NCBI GenBank assembly: GCA_043751595.1
Contig: JAYUZR010000021.1
Location: 1 to 53,302, forward strand
Origin: JAYUZR01 sp043751595
GTDB taxonomy: Bacteria > Patescibacteriota > UBA1384 > CAILIB01
Length of the DNA stretch: 53,302 bases
Reading direction: 5' to 3'
In this document: positions 17,518 to 28,930 of the stretch, one piece after another
Numbering within the stretch: the first letter of the stretch is position 1
How the letters are laid out: every line of letters begins with the position of its first letter
The notes under the pieces: model-generated
Seen by the model: only the letters and a program-made list of their open reading frames with translations
Databases searched by the model: none
What the model was told of the DNA's origin: nothing
Program-made: the position numbers and the translations under genes

Positions 17518-18999
17518 TTAGTGTAGCTGCTGATAGATATACTGCGCTAGTGCCGAAGCCTGCATGCGCTCTTGCTGCATACTATCGCGATTACGAAGCG
17601 TTACCGTGCCATCTTCTAAGGTTTGATAATCGACGGTTACACACCAGGGAGTACCGATTTCATCTTGGCGGCGGTAGCGACGACCAATGGCGCCGCCCTC
17701 ATCGTACTGACTAGCTACACCCTTTCTGAGCTCGGCGTGGATTTCTCGAGCTTTTTCGGCTAGACCATCTTTTTTCATAAGCGGTAGTACCGCCACCGTA
17801 ACCGGTGCTAGCTTGGGTGCAATATGGAGCACGGTTTCAAGCTCGGTAGATTGGCCATCACGTCCTTGAGGGTATTCTTTGTAGGCATCGGTAAGCACGG
17901 CGAGTATCAGGCGACCGACACCAACACTTGGCTCGATAACGTAGGGAATAATTTTTTCGCGAGTTTCTTCGTCGAAGTAGGACATATCCTGCGCTGAAAA
18001 CTCTTGATGCTGTTTGAGATCGTAGTCGGTGCGGTTGGCTACACCGTAAAGCTCGGCAAAACCAAGGCCTGGATACAGGTATTCGAAATCGATGGTGCGC
18101 TTACTGTAGTGAGAGAGCTTTTCTTTAGGGTGCTCGTACTGGCGAAGATTCTCAGCAGTGATTCCCATATCTTTTGTAAGGAAGGCCTCAACGTCGTCGA
18201 TCCAGTTTTGGTGAATAACCTCATCTTCCCCAGGGCGGACGAAGTATTCAATTTCCATTTGCTCAAACTCTCGCACGCGAAAGAGTGAATTACCTACGGT
18301 AATTTCGTTGCGAAAGGCCTTACCAATTTGAGCGATACCAAATGGTAGTTTCTGACGAACAGTTGCCAGCACCTGCTTAAAGTTTACAAAAATACCCTGC
18401 GCGGTTTCTGGACGAAGGTAGACCGTACTCCCCTCTCCCTCCACAGCACCAAGTTGAGTTTGAAACATCATGTTAAACTGGCGAGGCTCGCCGTAGGTGC
18501 CATACTTTTTGCAGTTTGGGCAGCAGAGATCGGCTGGAACTAAGCTAGAGCGGAGCACTTCACCATCGAATACTTTCTGCGCAGCCTCTTCGGCGGCTTT
18601 ATGATCTGCCTTGGTGAGATCTCGTTTGGCTTGGCGGGCAGACTCTTCGGCGAAGCGTAGGAGCCAAGTGGCTTTTTTGTCTTCTTCTAGGTAGTGATCG
18701 GCCCGAAGACGGATATGACACTCTGAACACTCGATAAGAGGATCCGAGAAGCTATCGACGTGACCAGAAGCCTTAAGCACGGAAGCGGGTGTAAGAATGG
18801 CGGCATCGAGACCGACCATATCGTCTCGCTCGCGCACGAAGCGCTGCCACCAAGCCTGCTTAATGTTATTAGCAAGCTCAACCCCAAGAGGACCGAGATC
18901 GTAGACACCGCCTGTGCCACCGTAGACTTCTGCTGACGGATAAATAAACCCGCGCCTTTTTGCGAGGTTTACGATCGGTTCGAGAGAAGAAAGCGCCAT
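17518..18999 (-). CDS. glyS: glycyl-tRNA synthetase, single-chain (alpha2) type
   Basis: Class II synthetase charging tRNA-Gly. The 493-aa protein is the eukaryote/archaeal/Gram-positive-like single-chain form rather than the bacterial alpha2beta2 type. Marks are an N-terminal KRRGFIYPSAEVYGG segment, a Cys-rich insertion (CSEC and CCPNCKK) likely binding zinc, RPETAQGIFVNF (motif 2 region), FRNEITVGNSLFRVREFEQ, and motif 3 EPSVGVGRLILAVL. A C-terminal anticodon-binding domain begins near APVTVAVLPL. Length is normal. The start has no clear Shine-Dalgarno. Confidence 0.96.
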   Translation of the reverse strand: MALSSLEPIVNLAKRRGFIYPSAEVYGGTGGVYDLGPLGVELANNIKQAWWQRFVRERDDMVGLDAAILTPASVLKASGHVDSFSDPLIECSECHIRLRADHYLEEDKKATWLLRFAEESARQAKRDLTKADHKAAEEAAQKVFDGEVLRSSLVPADLCCPNCKKYGTYGEPRQFNMMFQTQLGAVEGEGSTVYLRPETAQGIFVNFKQVLATVRQKLPFGIAQIGKAFRNEITVGNSLFRVREFEQMEIEYFVRPGEDEVIHQNWIDDVEAFLTKDMGITAENLRQYEHPKEKLSHYSKRTIDFEYLYPGLGFAELYGVANRTDYDLKQHQEFSAQDMSYFDEETREKIIPYVIEPSVGVGRLILAVLTDAYKEYPQGRDGQSTELETVLHIAPKLAPVTVAVLPLMKKDGLAEKAREIHAELRKGVASQYDEGGAIGRRYRRQDEIGTPWCVTVDYQTLEDGTVTLRNRDSMQQERMQASALAQYIYQQLH

Positions 19000-19124
19000 G
19001 ACGATGTATTAGTTGGGTTACTTACCTGCGCAGTATGCCAGAAGTTCTGTGTTTTGGGAGGGCTAGTCAAGGATTTTATTGGTTGGAATAGCCTTTCGGT
19101 GTCACCAAGTCTTTGCTTAACTGA

Positions 19125-19153
19125 TTGACAAATGATTAAATTAATGGTAGAAA
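19125..19153 (+). promoter_or_regulatory. promoter for the 19212 gene
   Basis: TTGACA (19125-19130), 17-bp spacer and TAGAAA (19148-19153). The start would lie near 19160, about 50 nt before the ATG. Confidence 0.65.
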
Positions 19154-19211
19154 TCACACATCAAAAACGTCGACGATTATGTCGACAAAGTACCTTGAGG
19201 AGAATAAAAAG

Positions 19212-19562
19212 ATGGTTGCAACAGAACGATTTCGCGCCACGGGGCGCCGGAGAATCGCACGGCGGCGTGTAGCTCTACGGCTTCCGCGAATCACTCGGGA
19301 GGAGTTTCTTCGGGAATGCCTCCTTCCGTTTTTTCAGGCGAGCTTCCGGGTCCACCCCGGAGATCGCCACGACAAGCTCGATGACTTGGACCGGCGTTTT
19401 TTAATCTGCCGGATCCCAGAGCTTCGAACGGAGCTCTCGGTCCGCTCCGTCTGGAGCGGCGTCGAGATGGTCGCAGTCTCATTCCTTGGCGCCATTGGCG
19501 CATGGCTCTTTAGCTGCCTCTACATCTTGGGGGGCGGAATCTCCGGATTCTTCTCTCGCTAA
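19212..19562 (+). CDS. small basic protein with C-terminal membrane segment
   Basis: A 116-aa protein starting at ATG 19212, chosen because an AGGAG Shine-Dalgarno ends about 9 nt upstream; a frame opening at 19179 lacks one. The N-terminal 35 residues are extremely arginine-rich, the middle is charged, and one hydrophobic segment (about 85-110) lies near the C-terminus. The family is unknown. It is monocistronic with its own promoter and a terminator shared back-to-back with the glycosyltransferase. The arginine-rich tail could bind nucleic acid or lipid headgroups; this is speculation. Confidence 0.65.
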   Translation: MVATERFRATGRRRIARRRVALRLPRITREEFLRECLLPFFQASFRVHPGDRHDKLDDLDRRFLICRIPELRTELSVRSVWSGVEMVAVSFLGAIGAWLFSCLYILGGGISGFFSR

Positions 19563-19569
19563 AAAGAAC

Positions 19570-19595
19570 GCGCCGGTCCCCCACGGGATCGGCGC
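19570..19595. terminator. bidirectional terminator between convergent genes
   Basis: GCGCCGGTCCC (19570-19580) pairs with GGGATCGGCGC (19585-19595), one wobble. The T tail is best on the minus side (five T after a short break), serving the glycosyltransferase gene; the + side tail is weaker. Confidence 0.7.
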
Positions 19596-19603
19596 TTTCG
19601 CAT

Positions 19604-20359
19604 TTACTCAGGCTTTAGACGCAACCAAGGCTTATTCTTGAGAACCCTTCGCAAGCCTTCCAGATCGTCCATCGCCGTGCGATACACATTCACCGTAGTG
19701 CCCGGATCATCAGTCCAAAATACTGGCTCTTGGTGAATCTTTCCGCCTGACTTTTCGGTGATCAAGATAAGTTCGGTATCAAAAAACCAGGTAACATCTT
19801 CAACCAACGAAACATAGTGTAGAGCCGCTTGTTTGGTAATTCCTTTAAACCCACACTGAAAATCACGAATTCTGGAGCCGGCAATCATCTGCACTAAGCC
19901 GCAGTACACGCGAGAAGTAAGCTCGCGCCAAGGATTACGCCCAACTACCTTCGACCCCTTGCCAAGCCGTACCCCAATCGCCAAAGCTGCACCGGCATCC
20001 AACGCAGCCAAAGAAGGAGTAATATGAGCAACATCGGTAGAGAGATCGATATCCATGTACATCGAGTAATCGAAATCTTCTTCTAGCCAAATCTTTTTAA
20101 GCATCCGTCCCCTACCCTTTTGCTCGAGGCGGATGTGGCGCACTTTGCCTGGAAACTCCTCACTTAGCGCCTTAGCGATAGCTGGAGAACTATCAGTAGA
20201 AGCATTATCCCCCACCGCGATTTGGTAACTGTATTTGGCGGGATCGAGTGAATCAGCCACTGTCATTAGCTTTTTTACAGAATCGGCAAGCTGAACCTCT
20301 TCGTTATAAATAGGTAGCACGAACAGAACCTTCTTTGGGGCAGCTACTCCTTCTTGCAT
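19604..20359 (-). CDS. GT2 glycosyltransferase, polyprenyl-phosphate sugar synthase type
   Basis: A 251-aa family 2 glycosyltransferase. The N-terminal VLFVLPIYNEEVQL, the GDNASTDSSP loop and the metal-binding MYMDIDLSTD motif are present. The RDFQCGFKGITK segment is characteristic of the ALG5/DPM1-like branch that loads glucose or mannose onto dolichyl or undecaprenyl phosphate. There are no C-terminal membrane helices, so it is probably peripheral at the inner face. The PMT-like enzyme at 46487 needs such a lipid-linked donor, giving a possible functional pair within the window. Sugar identity cannot be read from sequence. Confidence 0.88.
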   Translation of the reverse strand: MQEGVAAPKKVLFVLPIYNEEVQLADSVKKLMTVADSLDPAKYSYQIAVGDNASTDSSPAIAKALSEEFPGKVRHIRLEQKGRGRMLKKIWLEEDFDYSMYMDIDLSTDVAHITPSLAALDAGAALAIGVRLGKGSKVVGRNPWRELTSRVYCGLVQMIAGSRIRDFQCGFKGITKQAALHYVSLVEDVTWFFDTELILITEKSGGKIHQEPVFWTDDPGTTVNVYRTAMDDLEGLRRVLKNKPWLRLKPE

Positions 20360-20433
20360 GGGTAGATGCTACCTTATTTGCAGATCAGCAGCAATCTGGG
20401 GGCTAGGTACTGTAACTGGGGCGCGATTTGTGC

Positions 20434-20439
20434 TATAAG
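20434..20439 (+). promoter_or_regulatory. -10 element for the 20471 gene
   Basis: TATAAG within TGTGCTATAAG places the transcription start near 20446. That lies downstream of the first ATG of the open frame (20366) and supports the TTG at 20471 as the true start. No convincing -35 box is seen. Confidence 0.55.
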
Positions 20440-20470
20440 AATCCCACGAAAAGAAAAGAGGATTCACCAG

Positions 20471-20983
20471 TTGGGGCCAAACTTAGTAGTGCCACTTGAA
20501 GTTGTTGAGTTTTTGGGGCGGCGCAAGGCGCTCCAGAACATTGGGATGCTTAGCTGTGTCGTCGCAGCCATTCTGTGGATGAACCACAGTAGCTGGAGTA
20601 ATTCAGTAGCCATCTCAGCTCTTTTGCTAGCCTTTCTACATGCAGTAGCGGCCTGCAATCGGGTTGACTATCAGTTGCTGAAAAAGGCATGGACAGTATG
20701 GGAAGCGCAAACCCTCGCCATAAAGCCCGAAGGGATTACCCTCCTGAAGGCAATCGCTGCCGACTCACGCGAAGCTGGATGCGTAGATTCCTGCAAGGGA
20801 TATCTCACCGTTCAGTTTCCTAACGGAGAGGTTGCGGAAGTAGAATCGAGGGTTTTTGTCTCAAGAGGAGAGGGGTACGCCATCCATGTAACCCTCGGCC
20901 GGTACGACTCGATAACCGGAAAATACCGCATCGACCTTGCGGACATCACCACGCCGACGGGCCATCTCACGATCGCCCACTAA
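20471..20983 (+). CDS. small two-helix membrane protein with C-terminal beta domain
   Basis: A 170-aa protein of unknown family. I choose the TTG at 20471 because AGAGGA ends about 9 nt upstream and the -10 box at 20434 rules out the ATG at 20366. Two hydrophobic segments (about 22-38 and 44-62) precede a soluble domain of about 100 residues. The order of elements, and the segment YLTVQF..GE followed by a GEG turn and a final Y..G strand, parallels the 21150 protein downstream (YILTFL.GE). I infer divergent paralogs. It has its own promoter and terminator. Confidence 0.65.
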   Translation: MGPNLVVPLEVVEFLGRRKALQNIGMLSCVVAAILWMNHSSWSNSVAISALLLAFLHAVAACNRVDYQLLKKAWTVWEAQTLAIKPEGITLLKAIAADSREAGCVDSCKGYLTVQFPNGEVAEVESRVFVSRGEGYAIHVTLGRYDSITGKYRIDLADITTPTGHLTIAH

Positions 20984-20993
20984 CCAAAAGAAG

Positions 20994-21030
20994 CGTCTTC
21001 GTAGCACCTGCTACGAAGACGTTTTTAATT
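20994..21030 (+). terminator. rho-independent terminator
   Basis: CGTCTTCGTAGC pairs perfectly with GCTACGAAGACG around an ACCT loop (20994-21021), followed by TTTTTAATT. Confidence 0.92.
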
Positions 21031-21072
21031 ACCAAAAGCCCTCCAGTACTATTAATTTAGCGTTAAATATGC

Positions 21073-21149
21073 TATAACCTTCGCACGCTAAAGGAACTTC
21101 CTAGAGCGAATTCACAATTTGTCCGGTAACCCCGGATCGGAGAGTAAAA
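21073..21149 (+). promoter_or_regulatory. -10 box, small hairpin and RBS for the 21150 gene
   Basis: TATAAC at 21073-21078 predicts a start near 21085 and a leader of about 65 nt. The leader includes a TCCGG/CCGGA hairpin (around 21121-21136) just before the GGAGAG ribosome-binding site. The hairpin could modulate access to the site. Confidence 0.5.
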
Positions 21150-21641
21150 ATGAACAGTTCAACTGTTAAGCCCCTCGCCCGAATCGAGCCCAATGCAGCT
21201 GTGCGCCACGCACTCATGCAGAAGACTCAATTCACAGTAGCTCTTTCTGGCCTAGCCAGTCTGGGGATACTACTTTTTATGCGAGAGGTCCAGCCATCTT
21301 TGGTGGTAGCCCTCGCTTTTTTGTTGGCGCTACGAGCAACTCAGTTGTTTCGTACCTTCCAGCCAGTCCTCGACCAGTGGGGACAAGAGCTCACAAGCAT
21401 GGCGATCTCTCTAAGCGGCCAGTACATCCGGCTGCACGAGACGAGTCGTCTCGCCGGGGCACCAGGCCTTGATGGTGTCGAGTACATTCTCACCTTCCTA
21501 ACGGGTGAGAATAGGCTACATAGCTTCCCCTGCCTGGTTCCAGGTATCGGCGAAGGGCCTGTAACCGAGTACTTCCAAGTTAGTCTTGCGGAATATCGAA
21601 TAGACGGGCGCCTTGCTCTTCTCCACGGTACCTTCCGCTAA
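21150..21641 (+). CDS. small two-helix membrane protein, likely paralog of the 20471 product
   Basis: A 163-aa protein of unknown family. Two hydrophobic segments (about 29-44 and 50-66) are followed by a soluble beta-rich domain. ATG 21150 follows GGAGAG at a good distance. Spacing of the membrane segments and the C-terminal signature (YILTFLTGE, a GEG turn, then a Y..DGRL strand) matches the 20471 protein, though overall identity is low. It is monocistronic and ends at a terminator shared with recO. Both genes run opposite to the housekeeping genes around them. Confidence 0.7.
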   Translation: MNSSTVKPLARIEPNAAVRHALMQKTQFTVALSGLASLGILLFMREVQPSLVVALAFLLALRATQLFRTFQPVLDQWGQELTSMAISLSGQYIRLHETSRLAGAPGLDGVEYILTFLTGENRLHSFPCLVPGIGEGPVTEYFQVSLAEYRIDGRLALLHGTFR

Positions 21642-21677
21642 AACCCCGACCCCGCACTGCATTCGCAGGCGGGGTTT
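21641..21677. terminator. terminator between convergent genes
   Basis: AAACCCC (21641-21647) pairs with GGGGTTT (21671-21677), extended inside by GC pairs. The T tail is split (CGGCTTTTC) on the + side; AAAAC on the other side can serve recO. Confidence 0.75.
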
Positions 21678-21685
21678 CGGCTTTT

Positions 21686-22450
21686 CTAGACTCCAGCGCT
21701 ACTTAGTGGTCGCCCGATAATCGTCTGCATGTAATGCAGCACCACTTTTACCACTTCCTCCCCCACCTCTTGGGGTAACTGCAAACGCTCCACCACAAAC
21801 TCGGGCAGCACCATTTGCCGAAGCGCCACCACGCTGCGTATATCCTGAAACCTAAGTGCGCGACCACCCTCAGTACGCATCCCCTCCATTGAAAGTACAC
21901 CTCCAAGCTCACTACTCCACCCTACCCCATCACTGGTTACCCGCTCATTCGTCACCACACAGTCTTCAAGGTTTGGCGTGTACCCAAGCACTACTAGAGC
22001 CTTCATCAAAAACTCAGCCACCAGCAACCGAATCCGCCAATCAGGTTCATCTCCTTGGCAGGCGTAGGCCAAGCGCTCGAGGGTATAAAATAAGCCATCA
22101 AAGAGGTCCCACTGTACTTCTCTCTCCTGGAGCAAGCGGATAAGTGGCTCAAGTAATAGCGAACCAAAGCCAAGGTAGCGAAGCGAGGCCTCACCAAGCT
22201 CTTGCGGAGCCAGTAACTGTGCTTGGCCTATCAAATACCAGTCTCCTGTCTCAATCAGCTCAAGTCGCGCCACATGGTACAGCAATAGGTGCCCGCCAAG
22301 TTTGCTCCCAGGTTTTCGCACTCCCCTGCCGCGCGCCCTAATTACCCCAAACTCGCGCGTAAATAATAAGTAGGAGCGGTCAGCATCAAAGACATCGTTC
22401 CGCCGCAAGACAATCGCCGTTGCCTTGTGCTCTTTTGTGCGATCTCGCAT
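21686..22450 (-). CDS. recO: DNA repair protein RecO
   Basis: RecO loads RecA at SSB-coated gaps in the RecFOR pathway. The 254-aa protein (ATG at 22450, 2 bp after the mutM stop; a frame from 22465 adds only 5 residues) has the N-terminal OB-fold with KATAIVLRRNDVFDADRSYLLFTREFG and RGVRKPGSKLGGHLLLYH, then a helical domain. The zinc-finger cysteines of many RecO proteins are absent apart from isolated ones. It forms an operon with mutM and yvcK. Confidence 0.9.
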   Translation of the reverse strand: MRDRTKEHKATAIVLRRNDVFDADRSYLLFTREFGVIRARGRGVRKPGSKLGGHLLLYHVARLELIETGDWYLIGQAQLLAPQELGEASLRYLGFGSLLLEPLIRLLQEREVQWDLFDGLFYTLERLAYACQGDEPDWRIRLLVAEFLMKALVVLGYTPNLEDCVVTNERVTSDGVGWSSELGGVLSMEGMRTEGGRALRFQDIRSVVALRQMVLPEFVVERLQLPQEVGEEVVKVVLHYMQTIIGRPLSSAGV

Positions 22451-22452
22451 GA

Positions 22453-23310
22453 CTAGTGCTGGCAATTAGCGCAAAAATGCGTCGAGCGGCCACCAAGCTT
22501 AATTCTTTCAATGGGAGATCCGCAAACTACACACGGCAAGCCTGTGCGATGGTACACCGTTGCCACAGCCAAGAATGTACCCTTATTTCCCACCGCATCC
22601 ACATAATCGCGACTACTGGATCCGCCGTGCTTGAGGGCGATTTCGAGCGTTTCTTTAATTGCAGCATGCAATGCAACAAGCTCCTCAGTACTCAAAGAGT
22701 TAGCCGGACGAAGCGGCAAAATCTTAGCCCTAAACAAGCTCTCATCAGCATAAATATTACCCAGACCTGCGATAATCGTTTGATCCAGCAGTAATGGCTT
22801 AATGGGCGATGTGCGCTTGGCTAGTTTTTGGGTCAAATAGTCTACCGTAAACTCGGGGCTGGCCGGCTCAGGAGCAAGTGTTTTAATAAAGCGAACCTCA
22901 GCCAATTCTGCAGCCGGAACAATCTGAATCTTGCCAAACTTTCGCAAATCGTTAAAAAACAGTTGCGAACCATCACTTAACGCAAAGGAAAACCGAGTAT
23001 GACGATGCGGATGTGGCTCCAGATAAGACTTTTCTGGATGGCCTCCCATTACCGGATCTTCACCATTGGCTGATTGCCAGATAAGCTGGCCAGTCATCTT
23101 TAGGTGGATCGTAATAACATAGGGAACATCAAGCTTAAAAATAAGCAGCTTTCCCAGGCGCTCTACAGCAGTAATAGTAGCGCCCTGCACCGTACCTAAA
23201 TCTCCAATAACCGCTTTAGGAAAGTGCAATTCGCCGCCGGTAATTTTGAGTCCCACAATACGAGCCGCCAACCCTTTTCTAATGGTTTCAACCTCGGGTA
23301 ATTCTGGCAT
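22453..23310 (-). CDS. mutM: formamidopyrimidine-DNA glycosylase MutM/Fpg
   Basis: MutM excises 8-oxoguanine and cleaves the abasic site. The 285-aa protein begins MPELPEVETIRKGL, so the catalytic Pro2 and Glu3 are present. It carries the lysine in GKLLIF, the helix-two-turn-helix region (LLDQTIIAGLGNIYADE), and a C-terminal C4 zinc finger (CVVC and CANC). Length is normal. The ATG shares one base with the yvcK stop (TAATG). Confidence 0.97.
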   Translation of the reverse strand: MPELPEVETIRKGLAARIVGLKITGGELHFPKAVIGDLGTVQGATITAVERLGKLLIFKLDVPYVITIHLKMTGQLIWQSANGEDPVMGGHPEKSYLEPHPHRHTRFSFALSDGSQLFFNDLRKFGKIQIVPAAELAEVRFIKTLAPEPASPEFTVDYLTQKLAKRTSPIKPLLLDQTIIAGLGNIYADESLFRAKILPLRPANSLSTEELVALHAAIKETLEIALKHGGSSSRDYVDAVGNKGTFLAVATVYHRTGLPCVVCGSPIERIKLGGRSTHFCANCQH

Positions 23311-24326
23311 TACCGTGGAAAATACTTTCGGATCTGACGGTGCAGCACAATGGCGCGCAAAACTTCTGCCAGCACTGAGGGATCGTGCCGAATAAGGGTG
23401 CGTTGTGCCGCAAGCGGATCGCTCCCCTTTACCTTTTCCTTAGGCGCACCTAGCAACTTAGCTCCAATAAGTTGATACGGGAGTTTAGCGCGGCTTCCAC
23501 GCGCTAATTGCACGGGAATACGCTCCATTTCTTTGCGATAGCGCTCCAGACGAGCCGTATCGGCAATCTGGGTGTTATACACCACGTAATCCAAGCCTCG
23601 CGCGGGCAAGTATTCCATCATCAAGGCGGCATAGTCTTGTACCGTAAAACTGCCGGTATGCCCTTTTTCGGTCATTAAATTAGAGATGTAGACCAGTGGC
23701 GCCTTGGTGGTAGTAAGCGCCTCCTGCATGCCTTCTACGAGCAAATTAGGAATAAGGCTAGTAAAGATACTACCCGGGCCCATCACGATAAGATCAGCCG
23801 CTAAAATAGCTCTGCGCGCTTGTGGATGCAGCTGGCAGGCTGGCTCGAGCCAAATCTTTTCTACACTCCCTAACTCAGACCAGACTGCCGTATCTACCTG
23901 GTGCTCGCCAGTGATAAGGCGACCATCGGTAAAACGCGCTGCCAAGTGCACATTGGCCGTGGTAACCGGAATTACTTCTCCTTTAATATTGAGCACCTTA
24001 CCCGCCTCGAGCACGGCTTGATCAAACGACCCGGTTACTTTTTCGAGGGCTGAGAGAAACAGATTACCAAAGGCATGGCCCTTTAGCGTACCCTCTTCAA
24101 ATCTGTAAGAAAAAAGCTCACGCAACACTGAACCATCTTCGGAAAGGGCTACTAAGGCCTGCCGAATATCGCCAGGAGGTAGCACTCCGAGCTCATCCCG
24201 AAGTTGGCCAGTAGAGCCGCCGTTATCGGCCGTAGATACAATTGCCGTAACAGGTATATCGAGCTCTCGCATACCAGAGAGCACGCTGAAGGTTCCGGTT
24301 CCGCCCCCTATTACTACGATTCGCAT
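23310..24326 (-). CDS. yvcK: gluconeogenesis factor YvcK/CofD-like
   Basis: YvcK proteins belong to the CofD superfamily, bind UDP-sugars, and link carbon metabolism to cell-wall synthesis and shape. With the ATG at 24326 the protein has 339 aa and starts at MRIVVIGGGTGTFSVLSGM. A frame to 24458 adds 44 residues that do not fit. Clear motifs are STADNGGSTGQLRDELG, PPGDIRQALVAL, GHAFGNLFLSAL, and MGPGSIFTSLIPNLLVEGM. It heads an operon with mutM and recO, and is divergent from padR across 142 bp in which I find no confident promoter. Confidence 0.93.
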   Translation of the reverse strand: MRIVVIGGGTGTFSVLSGMRELDIPVTAIVSTADNGGSTGQLRDELGVLPPGDIRQALVALSEDGSVLRELFSYRFEEGTLKGHAFGNLFLSALEKVTGSFDQAVLEAGKVLNIKGEVIPVTTANVHLAARFTDGRLITGEHQVDTAVWSELGSVEKIWLEPACQLHPQARRAILAADLIVMGPGSIFTSLIPNLLVEGMQEALTTTKAPLVYISNLMTEKGHTGSFTVQDYAALMMEYLPARGLDYVVYNTQIADTARLERYRKEMERIPVQLARGSRAKLPYQLIGAKLLGAPKEKVKGSDPLAAQRTLIRHDPSVLAEVLRAIVLHRQIRKYFPR

Positions 24327-24468
24327 AGCACTACGGTAGCAGATAATTTGAAAAGGACAGAGTAGCCACCTTGCCAAGTAGCCTAGAGATTGGTAGCGTG
24401 GTTCTGCCTCGACCGTCGTTCTAAAAAGCGACTCGATGCGTTGAACCCCCTTCATCAACGCTTATTTT

Positions 24469-24822
24469 ATGAGTGCACCTGCAAACCCTACCTCTCCGCT
24501 GTACTGGCGCTCACTCATCAATCAGAGTGCCGTTCGCTTCTTTATTCTGCGTGCCCTCTGGGATCAGGATTCTTATGGATATATTCTTTCTCGCCAGATT
24601 GAGGAGCTTTCCTGGGGCTTCTGCACACCTACTGAGAGTACGCTCTACCCTGCTTTGAATGATTTAGAGAAGCGCGGGCTAATCCACAGCAGTAAGACCA
24701 CCGCTAATTCTCGAGTACGCAAGGTGTATCACATTACAGAGACAGGCCGCTTGGCGTTCAGGACAGCCGCAAAGACCTGGGGAGAGATTATTCCAGCGCT
24801 AAGGAAGAGTACGACACTTTAA
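24469..24822 (+). CDS. PadR-family transcriptional regulator
   Basis: A 117-aa winged-helix protein with a PadR core: FILRALWDQDSYGYILSRQI, then a recognition region with TESTLYPALNDLEKRGLI and the wing VRKVYHITETGR. The usual long C-terminal dimerisation helix is short, as in PadR subfamily 2. Family members repress nearby genes for efflux or stress, but no obvious target adjoins here; yvcK is divergent and the next + feature is a terminator. The effector is unknown. Confidence 0.88.
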   Translation: MSAPANPTSPLYWRSLINQSAVRFFILRALWDQDSYGYILSRQIEELSWGFCTPTESTLYPALNDLEKRGLIHSSKTTANSRVRKVYHITETGRLAFRTAAKTWGEIIPALRKSTTL

Positions 24823-24836
24823 GCCATACATTAAGA

Positions 24837-24871
24837 AGGCCCGATAGCAGTGATGCTATCGGGCCTCTTTT
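24837..24871 (+). terminator. rho-independent terminator of padR
   Basis: AGGCCCGATAGCA pairs with TGCTATCGGGCCT around GTGA (24837-24866), followed by a T run. Confidence 0.92.
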
Positions 24872-24950
24872 TATCACAACTTCCAACCTGGTGGCGCTTT
24901 CCAGACCTTGCTATGGGCAGGTGGAATCTTGACCACTTTTTGACAGAAAA

Positions 24951-24975
24951 AGGTAGGGCCGCGCTCGACGGCCCC
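24951..24975 (-). terminator. terminator of the 24990 gene
   Basis: On the minus strand GGGCCG (24974-24969) pairs with CGGCCC (24961-24956), followed by TACCTTTTT. Confidence 0.75.
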
Positions 24976-24989
24976 ACTCTTTATTCGTT

Positions 24990-25349
24990 CTAGTTCCGCG
25001 ACCACCAGGGTAGGTCCTTATCAGAGATACCCTCCTCGTTATCGCCCAGCCTTTGCACCGAAACTGGGGCGTATGGAGCAATTACTGGTCCGTTTTTCCC
25101 GTGATACACATAGTGGGGTCGCGCCTCTTGCGAGGTATCGTAGACCGCCTCAAGACCCAATTTTCTGAGAAGGTCAGGCTCGGAAAGCATCATATCCTGC
25201 AAGTCACCGTGTACCGCACTGCAGCGCGGACACTTTAAAAGATGATCCATCGGACTGGGTGGAGTGCCGCTAAGCACACACGCCAGGAGAACTCCGGCAT
25301 CAATGCAAGCATTTGGCTGCAATTTTGCCGGTAAAAACGGTCGATTCAT
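24990..25349 (-). CDS. small protein with HxxxCxxC zinc-finger-like motif
   Basis: A 119-aa protein starting at ATG 25349, chosen for the GGAGG Shine-Dalgarno just upstream; a frame from 25376 adds nine residues. Its first half contains MDHLLKCPRCSAV, an HxxxCxxC arrangement like the zf-HC2 motif of anti-sigma factors, but no membrane segment follows, so it is not a standard anti-sigma factor. The C-terminal half is polar and unrecognised. It has its own promoter and terminator. Its leader resembles that of the 39474 gene over 17 nt. Confidence 0.65.
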   Translation of the reverse strand: MNRPFLPAKLQPNACIDAGVLLACVLSGTPPSPMDHLLKCPRCSAVHGDLQDMMLSEPDLLRKLGLEAVYDTSQEARPHYVYHGKNGPVIAPYAPVSVQRLGDNEEGISDKDLPWWSRN

Positions 25350-25380
25350 CAGTCCCTCCAGGTTTTGTATTTGCAAGTCG

Positions 25381-25409
25381 GGTATATCACAACTTTTTCA
25401 TAAACACAA
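25381..25409 (-). promoter_or_regulatory. promoter of the 24990 gene
   Basis: TTGTGT (25409-25404), 17-bp spacer, TATACC (25386-25381). The transcript would begin about at the GACTTGCAAATAC element at 25379-25363. Confidence 0.55.
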
Positions 25410-25459
25410 AATACCCGCCCTCCTTTCGGAGAACGGATAATATAAAAACGAGATCTCAG

Positions 25460-25577
25460 TCTTGGCGGCGACCTATCTTCCCAGGGAGTTGCCCCCCAAG
25501 TATTGTCGGCGCTGGCGATATTCGCTTCCGTGTTCGGAATGGGAACGGGCGGTACCCCGCCGCAAAAGCCACCAAGA
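25460..25577 (-). rRNA. rrf: 5S ribosomal RNA
   Basis: On the minus strand the sequence shows the 5S signatures CGTTCCCATTCCGAACACGG and GCGCCGACAATACTTGGGGGG. Terminal arms (CCAAGACTG near 25572-25580 and CAGTCTTGG near 25457-25465) close helix I. It lies about 150 bp downstream of the 23S gene. Exact ends are uncertain by a few bases. Confidence 0.95.
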
Positions 25578-25665
25578 CTGAAACCTCGTTGTTACGAGTG
25601 TGTACCAAAGTACAAACCGAATTGCAAGAAGAAAGGTAAGGAATCATTCACTAAAAGTGAAGTTC

Positions 25666-25681
25666 AGAGATTACCCGTCAC
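25666..25681. repeat. 3' arm of the 23S processing stem
   Basis: This 16-bp stretch is an exact inverted copy of 28915-28930. Together they bracket the whole 23S gene and would form the long stem cut by RNase III during 23S maturation. A second small hairpin (TTCACT/AGTGAA around 25647-25662) lies between 23S and 5S. Confidence 0.85.
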
Positions 25682-25731
25682 GTTCGCCGACACGAATGAT
25701 CCATAAAGAATCACTCATGTCAGCATGGGAG

Positions 25732-28909
<3,178 letters not shown>

Positions 28910-28914
28910 CCCAT

Positions 28915-28930
28915 GTGACGGGTAATCTCT
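28915..28930. repeat. 5' arm of the 23S processing stem
   Basis: Exact inverted partner of 25666-25681 (16 bp), lying just upstream of the 23S 5' end on the minus strand. Confidence 0.85.

Noticed and set aside
24370..24440. tRNA-like stretch upstream of padR (GATTGGTAGCGTGG resembling a D arm)
   Set aside because: No acceptor stem, anticodon stem or T loop could be completed around it.
24327..24458. N-terminal extension of YvcK by 44 residues
   Set aside because: The conserved start MRIVVIGGG lies at 24326; the extension is unlike the family.
24469..24822. padR as part of a defence or efflux cluster
   Set aside because: Neighbours are housekeeping genes and rRNA; no transporter or defence gene is adjacent.
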